Assembly: GCA_910585385.1 (NCBI GenBank) | Contig: CAJUDV010000031.1 | Span: 1 to 29,706 of the forward strand | Direction of reading: 5' to 3' | DNA: 29,706 bases | Origin: an uncultured Oscillibacter sp. | Lineage (GTDB): Bacteria; Bacillota; Clostridia; Oscillospirales; Oscillospiraceae | Shown: positions 15,759-23,434 of the stretch, in pieces | Numbering within the stretch: position 1 is the first letter of the stretch | How the letters are laid out: the number at the start of each line of letters is the position of its first letter | Translations under genes and position numbers: made by a program | Notes under the pieces: model-generated | What the model saw: only the letters and a program-made list of their open reading frames with translations | The model's database searches: none | Told to the model about the DNA's origin: nothing

Positions 15759-15787
15759 ATCATACGGCAAGGCGGCATGGCTGTCAA
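15759..15787 (-). promoter_or_regulatory. Strong promoter of acpP
   Basis: On the minus strand TTGACA (15787-15782) is followed after 17 bases by TATGAT (15764-15759). It lies in the plsX-acpP gap. Confidence 0.85.
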
Positions 15788-15794
15788 GAGGATT

Positions 15795-16829
15795 TCAATT
15801 TTTTTCCGTGTTTCTGTCCACCTTCATGAGGTGGATATTGTTTTCGATGTCGGCGATGAAGCCGCTCTCGGCGTACTCCACCGCCCGGAGAATGGCGTTG
15901 GTGACGGCCTTGGCGTCAGAGGAGCCGTGGGCCTTCACCACAGGCTTGGAGATCCCCAGGAAGGGGGTGCCCCCCACCTCGCCGGGGTCCACCAGCTTTT
16001 TCATCTTCGCCATGTCCCCCTTCACCAGGGCGGCGGCCAGCTTGGTCTTGGCGCCGGAGAGAAACATCTTCTTCAGTTCCCTCAGCAGAAACTTTCCAAC
16101 GCCCTCCACGGACTTGAGCATGATATTCCCGGTATAGCCGTCCGCCACGATGACGTCGGCCCCGCCCAGCATGGCGGCGTCCGCCTCGATGTTGCCGGTG
16201 AAGTTGATCCGCCCGGCCTCCCCCGCCTCTTTCAGCAGGGCATAGGCCTCGTGGCGCAGGGCGTCGCCCTTCTCCTCCTCCGCGCCGATGTTCAAAAGGG
16301 CCACCCGGGGCCGCTCCACCCCCAGCACGCGGCTGGCGTAGTAGCTTCCCAGATAGGCGAATTGCAGCAGGTACTCCGCCGTGCACTCGGCGTTGGCGCC
16401 GCAGTCGCACAGGATGGCCCGCCCTCCTGCCGTGGGGATGACGGGGCCCATGGCGGCCCTGCGGATGCCCCGGATGCGCTTCACCAGCAGCGTGGCCCCC
16501 GCCAGCAGCGCCCCAGTGGACCCGGCGGAGACAAAGGCGTCCCCCTCCCCGTTTTTCAGGAGATTCAGTCCCACGGTCAAAGAGGAGTCTTTCTTCACCT
16601 TAAAGGCAATGGCGGGGTCGTCGGCGATCTCCACCACCTCCGACGCGTCCCGGATCTCCACGCCGGCGGGCAGGTTTTTCTCGCCGCAGCTCTCCACGGC
16701 CCGCAGCACCTCCGCCGCCCGGCCCACCAGAATGATGTCCACGCCATGGGTCCTATTGGCCTCCAGAGCGCCCTGCACCACGGCCGCGGGGGCGTTGTCG
16801 CCGCCCATGGCGTCTACGATGATCTTCAT
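15795..16829 (-). CDS. plsX: Phosphate acyltransferase PlsX
   Basis: PlsX converts acyl-ACP to acyl-phosphate, the donor for PlsY in phospholipid synthesis, and works peripherally at the membrane. The 344-aa protein opens with KIIVDAMGGDNAP, the family hallmark, and contains VSAGSTGALLAGA and DCGANAEC, then ADGYTGNIMLK and VGGTPFLG near the end. Length is as expected. Its ATG overlaps the trmFO stop (ATGA), so translation of the two is coupled, and acpP follows. Confidence 0.97.
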   Translation of the reverse strand: MKIIVDAMGGDNAPAAVVQGALEANRTHGVDIILVGRAAEVLRAVESCGEKNLPAGVEIRDASEVVEIADDPAIAFKVKKDSSLTVGLNLLKNGEGDAFVSAGSTGALLAGATLLVKRIRGIRRAAMGPVIPTAGGRAILCDCGANAECTAEYLLQFAYLGSYYASRVLGVERPRVALLNIGAEEEKGDALRHEAYALLKEAGEAGRINFTGNIEADAAMLGGADVIVADGYTGNIMLKSVEGVGKFLLRELKKMFLSGAKTKLAAALVKGDMAKMKKLVDPGEVGGTPFLGISKPVVKAHGSSDAKAVTNAILRAVEYAESGFIADIENNIHLMKVDRNTEKN

Positions 16830-18133
16830 TTCAGCACTTCCTCCTTCATCGCCTCGATCACGGCCAGCGACCGGGCCGAGAGCTCCGCGTTTTTATTTCT
16901 CTTCCCCCTCACCCGGTGGTCCAGGGGGGGCATGATGCCGAAATTGATATTCATAGGCTGGAACGCCGTCACGGACTCGTTGGAGACATACAGCCCCAGC
17001 GCCCCGACGGCCGTCTCCCGGGGAAAGTCCGCCGGCGGCAGGCCCCGCAGGCGGCGGGACATCTCCACGCCCGCCAGAAAGCCGCTGGCGGCGGACTCCA
17101 CATACCCCTCCACGCCGGTCATCTGCCCGGCGAAGGCGATCCGCGGCTCTGATTTCAGACGGTAATACCGGTCCAGCAGCCGGGGGGAATCCAAAAACGT
17201 GTTGCGGTGCATCACCCCGTAACGCAGAAATTCCGCTTCGCGGAGGGCGGGAATCATGGAGAACACCCGTCTCTGCTCCGGAAATTTCAAATGGGTCTGG
17301 AAGCCCACCAGGTTGTAGACCGTGCCTTCGGCGTTGTCCCGCCGCAGCTGCACCACGGCGTAAGGCTCTCTTCCCGTCCTGGGGTCCCGCAGCCCCCGGG
17401 GCTTCAGGGGGCCGTAGCACAGCGTATCCCGGCCCCGGCGGGCCATGACCTCCACGGGCATACAGCCCTCAAAGACCATCTTGTCCTCAAAGCCGTGGAC
17501 CTCTGCCTCCTGGGCAGTGGTGAGGGCCTGCCAGAAGGCCTCGTACTCCGCCTCGTCCATGGGGCAGTTGACGTAGTCCGCCGTACCCCTGTCGTACCGG
17601 GAACCGAACCAGGCCAGGTCCATGTCCACGCTCTCGGCGGACACCAGAGGGGCTGCCGCGTCGTAGAAGTGGAGGGCGCTGTCCGCCCCCAGCAGGGTCT
17701 GGAGCCTGTCCGCCAGGGCGTCGGAGGTCAGGGGACCGGAGGCCACCACCACCTCCCCGCCGGGGATGTCCGTCACCTCCCCCTCCGCCACCGTGATGTT
17801 GGGGTGGCTTTTGATCCGCTCCGTCACCAGGGCGGCGAAGCCGTGGCGGTCCACCGCCAGGGCGCCGCCGGCCTCCACCCGCGTCTCATCGGCGCACCGC
17901 AGGATCAAAGAGCCCAAGCGGCGGAGCTCCTCCTTCAAAAGGCCCACGGCGTTTTCCAGCTGGTCGCTGCGCAGGGAGTTGGAACAGCAGAGCTCCGCGA
18001 AGCTGTCCGTTGTGTGGGCGGGGGTCCGCTTCTCCGGCTTCATCTCCCGGAGGGTCACCTGGATTCCCCGCTGGGCCAGCTGCCAGGCGCATTCGCTGCC
18101 GGCCAGGCCGGCGCCTATGACGGTTACGTTCAT
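16826..18133 (-). CDS. trmFO: Methylenetetrahydrofolate-tRNA (uracil-5-)-methyltransferase TrmFO
   Basis: TrmFO makes m5U54 in the tRNA T loop, using methylenetetrahydrofolate and FADH2. The 435-aa protein starts with the FAD-binding VIGAGLAGSECAWQLA, followed by CCSNSLRSD with conserved cysteines, GCMPVEVMARRGRDTLCYG with the second functional Cys region, and GVEGYVESAASGF at the C-terminal part. AAAGGAGG stands 8 bases before the ATG. In most Firmicutes it directly follows topA; here a 0.6-kb regulator pair separates them. plsX follows with a 4-base overlap. Confidence 0.96.
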   Translation of the reverse strand: MNVTVIGAGLAGSECAWQLAQRGIQVTLREMKPEKRTPAHTTDSFAELCCSNSLRSDQLENAVGLLKEELRRLGSLILRCADETRVEAGGALAVDRHGFAALVTERIKSHPNITVAEGEVTDIPGGEVVVASGPLTSDALADRLQTLLGADSALHFYDAAAPLVSAESVDMDLAWFGSRYDRGTADYVNCPMDEAEYEAFWQALTTAQEAEVHGFEDKMVFEGCMPVEVMARRGRDTLCYGPLKPRGLRDPRTGREPYAVVQLRRDNAEGTVYNLVGFQTHLKFPEQRRVFSMIPALREAEFLRYGVMHRNTFLDSPRLLDRYYRLKSEPRIAFAGQMTGVEGYVESAASGFLAGVEMSRRLRGLPPADFPRETAVGALGLYVSNESVTAFQPMNINFGIMPPLDHRVRGKRNKNAELSARSLAVIEAMKEEVLK

Positions 18134-18200
18134 AAGGATTGCCTCCTTTGGGATGTCCCCGCGAGGGGAGGGGGTGACCGCCCCTCAGGCGGGGCGGGCG

Positions 18201-18413
18201 TCACTTCCGCTCCGGAGAGCGGCCCAGCAGATAGTCGGTGGTGACTTCAAAGTAATCCGCCAGCTTTAGAAGACCTGGAATATTGGGATAATTCGTTGCA
18301 GACTCGTAATATTGGTATGCCCTCAATCCAATCTTCAAATATTGTGCCATTTCTGTTTGTGTCTTTTTGCGTTCTTTCCGCAGCTCTTTTACACGCTGTG
18401 CAAAAATTTCCAT
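18201..18413 (-). CDS. XRE/Cro-type helix-turn-helix regulator
   Basis: This 70-aa protein is a single helix-turn-helix domain of the XRE (HTH_3) type: RVKELRKERKKTQTEMAQYL (first two helices), GLRAYQYYESATNYP (recognition helix and following turn), and LLKLADYFEVTTDYLLGR (closing helices). It has no extra sensor domain. Base composition is clearly lower in GC than the neighbouring trmFO and topA. It is divergent from an 82-aa gene, and a perfect dyad covering the latter's -10 region lies between them, so it is probably the local repressor. I chose ATG 18413 because the longer frame (to 18800) has no family support and no site; GAGGTG stands 5 bases upstream. Confidence 0.85.
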   Translation of the reverse strand: MEIFAQRVKELRKERKKTQTEMAQYLKIGLRAYQYYESATNYPNIPGLLKLADYFEVTTDYLLGRSPERK

Positions 18414-18423
18414 GCGGCACCTC

Positions 18424-18452
18424 TTGACATGCAGATTTTCTTCGTATATACT
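18424..18452 (+). promoter_or_regulatory. Near-consensus promoter of the 82-aa gene
   Basis: TTGACA (18424-18429) is followed after 17 bases by TATACT (18447-18452). The -10 box is exactly the spacer of the inverted repeat at 18431-18468. Confidence 0.88.
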
Positions 18453-18468
18453 TACGAAGAAAATCTGC
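18431..18468. promoter_or_regulatory. Perfect 16-bp inverted repeat operator
   Basis: GCAGATTTTCTTCGTA (18431-18446) and its exact complement (18453-18468) flank the 6-base TATACT. Such a dyad over a promoter, beside an XRE gene, is the expected form of its operator. Occupation would block the + promoter; effect on the XRE gene itself (no clear own promoter seen) is unknown. Confidence 0.8.
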
Positions 18469-18485
18469 GTTATGGGGGAATCATT

Positions 18486-18734
18486 ATGACAGACTTTATG
18501 CAAATAATCTGCGATTACCTTTTGGAAAACCGCTGCAAGGAATTCCTCCCCCGGGAGTACTACTGGCACTACACCCGCCTTGCGGAAAAGCAGGAATCCG
18601 CCCTGCTGGAAACCCTCTCCGACAGCCAGTGGGAACTGCTGGACCAGTATCAGACCACTCGAAACACCATGCACAGCCATGAGCTGGAGGCCATGTTCCT
18701 GGCCGCCTGGCAGACATCCCGGGAGCTGGCTTAG
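18486..18734 (+). CDS. Hypothetical 82-aa protein (DUF6809-like)
   Basis: This small helical protein, 82 aa, has a Glu/Leu-rich pattern with EFLPREYYWHYTRLAEKQ then LETLSDSQWELLDQYQ and a last helix HELEAMFLAAWQTSREL. It resembles the DUF6809 proteins common in Clostridia, from memory, and no function is known to me. ATG 18486 follows GGGGGAA at good spacing. It is divergent from an XRE regulator and driven by a near-consensus promoter that overlaps a perfect dyad, so it is probably the regulated target of that repressor. The stretch after it (18735-18814) shows only a weak hairpin. Confidence 0.65.
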   Translation: MTDFMQIICDYLLENRCKEFLPREYYWHYTRLAEKQESALLETLSDSQWELLDQYQTTRNTMHSHELEAMFLAAWQTSRELA

Positions 18735-18814
18735 GCCCTGTTTGAAAAATGTCAAAGGCCCAGGCAGGGGACCTTTTTCTGCCCCGGGGCATTCTGCCAT
18801 GGATCAAACCAGGC

Positions 18815-21169
18815 CTACTCCCCGGCGGTTTTTTTCGCCGCCGCTTTCTTGGCTGCGGGCTTCTTGGCGGGCTCTTTTTTGGCGGCCGCCTTGGCGGCGG
18901 GTTTCTTGGCCGCCGGCTTTTTAGCGGCTGCCTTAGCCGTGGTCTTTTTCGCCGCGGGCTTCTTCTCCTGGGCCTCGGCGGCGGGCTCCGCCGCCTCTCC
19001 GCCCTGGCCGGAGGCGGCCTTTTTGGGATAGCCCCGCTTCTCCTCCGGCAGGAAGTTGGGGCACGCCTCGTTGATGCAGAAAGGACGCTTGTACCCCCGG
19101 CCCGCCTTCTTGAACATGGTGCGGCCGCACTCCGGACAGTCGTCCTTCACCGGTACGTCCCAGGTCATAAAGTCACACTTCTCCGCCTCGACCTTGCTGG
19201 TGGAGTGCTCGCAGCAGTAATAGGTATACTGCTTGCTGGTCTTTTTGCTGGTGCCGGTGCGCTTCATCAGCCGTCCGCCGCACTTGGGGCAGCGGCCCGG
19301 CATCTCCACCACCAGCGGCATGGTAAAGGCGCAGTCCGGATAGCCGGGGCAGGCCAGAAAGCGGCCGAACCGGCCGGACTTCACCACCAGGTTCCGCCCG
19401 CACTCCGGGCAGATCTCCTCGCTGACCTCGTCGGGCACTTTGATCCGCACGCCCTCCAGGTCCTTCTCCGCCTGCTGGAGACTTTTGTCAAAGTCCCCAT
19501 AAAAGCCCCGCAGGATCTCCCGCCAGGGGGCCTTGCCCTCCTCCACGGCGTCCAGCCGCTCCTCCATGTGGGCGGTGAAGCGCAGGTCGGCAATATCGGT
19601 AAACCGGTCCTTCATCAGCTCCGTCACCACCCGGCCCAGATTGGTAATGCGGAGGTACTTGCCCTCCTTGATGACGTACTCCCGGTCCAGAATGGTGGAC
19701 ACGGTGGGGGCATAGGTGGAGGGACGGCCAATGCCCTGTTCCTCCATGGCCCGGATCAAGGTGGCGTCCGTGTAGTGGGCCGGAGGCTGGGTGAAGTGCT
19801 GGTCCCGGGAGAATCCCTGGAGATTCAGCGCCTCCCCCTCCCGCAGGGCGGGCAGAGGGGATTCTTTTTCCTCCTTCTCCTCGTCCTTGCCCTCCTCGTA
19901 CACGGCGGTGTAGCCGGAGAACTTCAAGCTGGAGGAGCTGGCCCGGAAGCTGTGGCTGCCGGCCTCTACCTCCACGGACACGCTGTCGTAGACGGCGTTG
20001 GACATCTGGCAGGCCACAAAGCGGCTCCAGATCAGGCGGTACAGCCGGAACTGCTCGCTGGTGAGATCCTTCTTCACCTGCTCCGGCGTCCAGTTGACGT
20101 TGCTGGGACGGATGGCCTCGTGGGCGTCCTGGGCGCCCGCCTTGGCCTTGTAGTGGATGGGCTTGCCGGGGCAGTAGTCCTTCCCGTAGCGGCCCTGGAT
20201 AAAGCCCCTGACGGAGGACAGCGCCTCCTCGGAAAGCCGCAGGGAGTCGGTACGCATATAGGTGATGAGGCCCACGGTGCCCTCGCCCTCAATGTCCACG
20301 CCCTCGTAGAGCTGCTGGGCGATGGCCATAGTGCGGCGGGGCGTCATGCTCAGCTTTCGGGATGCCTCCTGCTGCATGGTAGAGGTGGTGAAGGGCGGCG
20401 AGGGGCTGCGGTGCTTGTCGGTCCGCTTCACCGACTTCACCAGAAAGGGTGCGCTCTCCGTCTCCCGGACCACGGCCTCCACTTCCTCCGCCGATTTCAA
20501 CTCCGCCTTTTTTCCGTTCTTCCCATGGTACCGGGCAGCAAAGGGGAGTTTTTTCGCATCCTCTCCCAAAAGTCTGGCGTCCAGGGTCCAGTACTCCTCC
20601 GGCTGGAAGGCCTCGATCTCCCGGTCCCGGTCGTCCACCATGCGGGTGGCCACGGACTGCACCCGGCCCGCCGAGAGACCCCGGCGGATCTTCTTCCACA
20701 GCAGGGGGCTCAGCTCGTAGCCCACAATGCGGTCCAGAATGCGGCGGGCCTGCTGGGCGTCCACCAGGTCCTGGTCAATCTCCCGGGGCTCCTGAATGCT
20801 CTCCTGCACCACCTTTTTGGTGATCTCGTTAAAGGTGACCCGCCGGGCCTTCTCATCCGGCAGGTCCAGCAGCTGCTTTAAGTGCCAGGAGATGGCCTCA
20901 CCCTCCCGGTCCGGGTCGGTGGCCAGGTACACGGTGTCCGCCGCCTTGGCGGACTTTTTCAGGTCGCTGATGATGTCCTCCTTGCCCTTAATGGGCTTGT
21001 AGACCGGCTCGAAATCGTGCTCCAGGTCCACGCCCAGAACGCTCTTCGGCAGGTCCCGCAGGTGGCCCATGCAGGCCTTGACCTCAAAGTCTCTGCCCAG
21101 GTACTTGCCGATGGTCTTGGCCTTTGCGGGGGACTCCACAATGACCAGGCTGTGTTTTGCCATACTCAT
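18815..21169 (-). CDS. topA: DNA topoisomerase I with Lys/Ala/Pro-rich tail
   Basis: TopA relaxes negative supercoils. The 784-aa protein has the Toprim domain (LVIVESPAKAKTIGKYL, TDPDREGEAISWHL with acidic Mg ligands), RRILDRIVGYELSPLLW, RGLSAGRVQSVA, and the nucleophilic Tyr in GLITYMRTDSLR (near residue 304). Three C-terminal zinc modules follow (CPECGRNLVVKSGRFG, CPKCGGRLM with a CC..C pair, CPECGRTMFKKAG). The last roughly 50 residues are built from AAKK, KKPA and KKTA repeats, like a histone H1 tail. Start ATG 21169 is 4 bases after GGAGG; the ATG at 21163 (MAKHSLV) has 10 bases and is equally possible. It sits next to dprA as usual. Confidence 0.96.
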   Translation of the reverse strand: MSMAKHSLVIVESPAKAKTIGKYLGRDFEVKACMGHLRDLPKSVLGVDLEHDFEPVYKPIKGKEDIISDLKKSAKAADTVYLATDPDREGEAISWHLKQLLDLPDEKARRVTFNEITKKVVQESIQEPREIDQDLVDAQQARRILDRIVGYELSPLLWKKIRRGLSAGRVQSVATRMVDDRDREIEAFQPEEYWTLDARLLGEDAKKLPFAARYHGKNGKKAELKSAEEVEAVVRETESAPFLVKSVKRTDKHRSPSPPFTTSTMQQEASRKLSMTPRRTMAIAQQLYEGVDIEGEGTVGLITYMRTDSLRLSEEALSSVRGFIQGRYGKDYCPGKPIHYKAKAGAQDAHEAIRPSNVNWTPEQVKKDLTSEQFRLYRLIWSRFVACQMSNAVYDSVSVEVEAGSHSFRASSSSLKFSGYTAVYEEGKDEEKEEKESPLPALREGEALNLQGFSRDQHFTQPPAHYTDATLIRAMEEQGIGRPSTYAPTVSTILDREYVIKEGKYLRITNLGRVVTELMKDRFTDIADLRFTAHMEERLDAVEEGKAPWREILRGFYGDFDKSLQQAEKDLEGVRIKVPDEVSEEICPECGRNLVVKSGRFGRFLACPGYPDCAFTMPLVVEMPGRCPKCGGRLMKRTGTSKKTSKQYTYYCCEHSTSKVEAEKCDFMTWDVPVKDDCPECGRTMFKKAGRGYKRPFCINEACPNFLPEEKRGYPKKAASGQGGEAAEPAAEAQEKKPAAKKTTAKAAAKKPAAKKPAAKAAAKKEPAKKPAAKKAAAKKTAGE

Positions 21170-21226
21170 GAAACCTCCATGCGCCCCGTGTGGAGCGCGT
21201 GTTGATGGAATACTCTAATTCAAATT

Positions 21227-22405
21227 CTACTCCGTCAGCGTCACAGCGCGGGCGTAGCGCTTGCCGGCGTACTGGGTGATATGTCCGTCCAGCTCCAGCA
21301 GAGTCAGGGCCGACAGCACCCGCCGCGCGGGAATGCCGGTCTCCTCAATGAGGCCGTCCACCAGCCGGGGCTCTTCAGTGAGAGCCCGCAGCAGGGCAAT
21401 CTGATCGTCGGTCAAACCGCTGCCGGAGACGCTCAGGGACGGGGGCACCGCCCTGGGGGGCTCCGCCCGCTCCCGCCGGGCCTGATAGCCCAAGGTCTCC
21501 GGTTCCTCCCCGGAGGCCTCCAGACGCAGCTTGTCCGGGAAGCGCCCGGCGTAATGGTCCAGCACGTCCCGGGGCTCCGTCACAATGATGCCGCCGTCCC
21601 GCAGGATGCGGTTGCACCCCGCACTGGCAGGCGCGTCGATGGGACCGGGAACGGCGAAGAGATCCCGGCCCTGTTCCAGCGCCGTATTGCCGGTAATCAG
21701 CGCGCCGCTGCGCAGCGGCGCCTCCACCACCACGGTGCCCACCGACAGGCCAGCCATGATGCGGTTTCGCACAGGGAAATTCCGGCCGGCCGGCTCTGTC
21801 CCCGGCGGATACTCCGACAGCAATGCCCCAGCCGCGGCCACGTCCTCGTAGAGATAGCGGTGCTCCGGCGGGTACACCACGTCCAGGCCGCAGCCCAGCA
21901 CGCCGATGGGCACGCCTCCGCCCCGGAGAGCTCCCCGCGTCGCGGCGGCGTCCACACCCCGGGCCAGACCGCTGACTACCGCGGCTCCGCCCCGGGCCAG
22001 GCCATAGCCCAGCTTCTCACCGCAGGTCTCGCCGTAGGGCGTACATCTCCGGGTGCCCACCACCGTGATAACGGGCTCCTCGTCCACCGGCGGCAGATGT
22101 CCCCGCACATACAGCAGGAAAGGCGGATCGTAGATATTTCTCAGCCGGTTGGGATACTCCGCGTCCTGAAACGTCAGGATGCGCAGCCCCAGCCGGCGGC
22201 AGTCCTCGAGAATTTTCTCGGCGGCGGCCAGGCTTTTCTCCTCCAGCGCCTCCGCCTGCTCCCTGGCAACGCCCTCCGTCAATAGAATTTCCCCGGCGTC
22301 CGCGTAAAACGCGTTCTCCGGGGTCCCAAAATGGCGCAGAAACGCCAGCCGCGCCTGGTTTGTCAGCCCCGGCAGCTCCGCCAGCCAAAGCCAATATTTT
22401 AACAT
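21227..22405 (-). CDS. dprA: DNA-processing protein DprA/Smf
   Basis: DprA loads RecA onto incoming single-stranded DNA in transformation and is present in many non-competent bacteria. The 392-aa protein has an N-terminal helical region, the Rossmann-like DprA domain with VITVVGTRRCTPYG, SGLARGVDAAATRGAL, CGLDVVYPPEH, SEYPPGTEP and LRSGALITGNTALEQGRD then FAVPGPIDAP, and a C-terminal winged-helix part (about 320-390). In SGLARGVDAAATRGAL a Thr replaces the His usual in this motif (AAHRGAL). ATG 22405 has GGAGG 7 bases upstream; an in-frame start at 22444 has none. The 203 bases between it and the methyltransferase hold no gene I can support. Confidence 0.93.
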   Translation of the reverse strand: MLKYWLWLAELPGLTNQARLAFLRHFGTPENAFYADAGEILLTEGVAREQAEALEEKSLAAAEKILEDCRRLGLRILTFQDAEYPNRLRNIYDPPFLLYVRGHLPPVDEEPVITVVGTRRCTPYGETCGEKLGYGLARGGAAVVSGLARGVDAAATRGALRGGGVPIGVLGCGLDVVYPPEHRYLYEDVAAAGALLSEYPPGTEPAGRNFPVRNRIMAGLSVGTVVVEAPLRSGALITGNTALEQGRDLFAVPGPIDAPASAGCNRILRDGGIIVTEPRDVLDHYAGRFPDKLRLEASGEEPETLGYQARRERAEPPRAVPPSLSVSGSGLTDDQIALLRALTEEPRLVDGLIEETGIPARRVLSALTLLELDGHITQYAGKRYARAVTLTE

Positions 22406-22608
22406 ACTCCCGCCTCCCTCGCCTTTTTTCCTGAAAGACTGCAACCACAGTTGTTTTTATGCGGCAAAAACTCAGTGGAGTACGCCCCCGACGGGGAAAA
22501 GAACCAAAAAGAACGCTGCCGCGGCAGGGCGCAGGCGTCCGTCCGCCTCCCGGCGGCGGCATAAACCGGCAGCTCATCCGGGGAAAAGCAGAGTTCCATC
22601 CCGGAGAA

Positions 22609-23382
22609 TCAGTCATTCCTTGCGCCCTCCCACAGCACCACGGCGGCGGCCGCCGCCGCGTTGAGGGACTCGCAGGTGTGGTCCATGGGGATTTTAACGG
22701 TCCGGTCACACAGCGCCAGGGCCTCCCGGGAGACGCCCCGACCCTCGCTGCCGATGATGACGGCGCAGCGGCGCAGGTCCGTCCTCCGCAGGTCCGCGGT
22801 GTCCTCCGCCAAAGCGGCGGCATACAGCGGCAGCCCCGCCGCCCTTACCATTGCGGCGGCGTGGTCCAGGGTATCCCGGTAAATGGCGCGCCGGAAGTGG
22901 ACTCCCATGGCGGCCCGGACGGTCTTGGGGTTATACAGGTCGGCGCACCCCGGCAGCAAAAACACCCTCCAGCCAAAGGCATCGGCGGTGCGAAGCATCG
23001 TGCCCACGTTTCCCGGGTCCTGAACGCCCTCCAGCAGCAGGTACCGCTGGCGGCCCTTTTCGTCAGGCTCCAGGGCCTCCGGCGGGCCGCTCCGGGGAAT
23101 GGCGCAGGAGAATACCACCCCCTGGGGGGTCTCCATGGGGCTGACGGCCTTCATCACGCCCTGGCTGACCGGGACCAGCCGACATCCCTCCGGCGCCTGG
23201 GAGACATCCGCCCCCTCGGTATAGAGCACAGTCCGGACACCGGCCCTCCACAGCCCCGCCTCTTCCAGAAGCTTGGGGCTGTCGCAGAGGAACTCCCCCA
23301 TCTCCTCCCGGTAGGCCTTGGAGGAGGCCAGCTTTCGGAAATGGGTACACAGCGGGTTGGTCCTGCTGGTAATCATCTCCAT
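22609..23382 (-). CDS. TrmH/SpoU-family RNA methyltransferase
   Basis: This 257-aa protein is a SPOUT-fold 2'-O-ribose methyltransferase (TrmH/RlmB-like), probably for rRNA. It has an N-terminal substrate-binding segment (NPLCTHFRKLASSKAYR, then FLCDSPKLLEEA) and the knotted SpoU domain: motif 1 LLEGVQDPGNVGTMLRTADA, motif 2 IIGSEGRGVS, and motif 3 IPMDHTCESLNAAAAAAVV, which ends in LWEGARND. Exact nucleotide target is unknown. ATG 23382 has GGAGG 7 bases upstream; the 23421 start does not. It lies 52 bases after lysS on the same strand. Confidence 0.9.
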   Translation of the reverse strand: MEMITSRTNPLCTHFRKLASSKAYREEMGEFLCDSPKLLEEAGLWRAGVRTVLYTEGADVSQAPEGCRLVPVSQGVMKAVSPMETPQGVVFSCAIPRSGPPEALEPDEKGRQRYLLLEGVQDPGNVGTMLRTADAFGWRVFLLPGCADLYNPKTVRAAMGVHFRRAIYRDTLDHAAAMVRAAGLPLYAAALAEDTADLRRTDLRRCAVIIGSEGRGVSREALALCDRTVKIPMDHTCESLNAAAAAAVVLWEGARND

Positions 23383-23434
23383 GGCTAAGCCTCCTCCCGT
23401 AAGCTGAAAGGTTTCAATCAATCCAATGGACAGA

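Noticed and set aside
18735..18814. Possible terminators between the 82-aa gene and topA.
   Set aside because: Short weak stems (GGCC with TTTGA/TCAAA, GGCAG/CTGCC) without clean U tracts on either strand.
22399..22599. A 66-codon minus-strand open frame in the 203-base gap between the SpoU methyltransferase and dprA.
   Set aside because: No ribosome site, no family match, Ser/Arg/Cys-rich composition typical of chance frames, and it overruns the dprA start.
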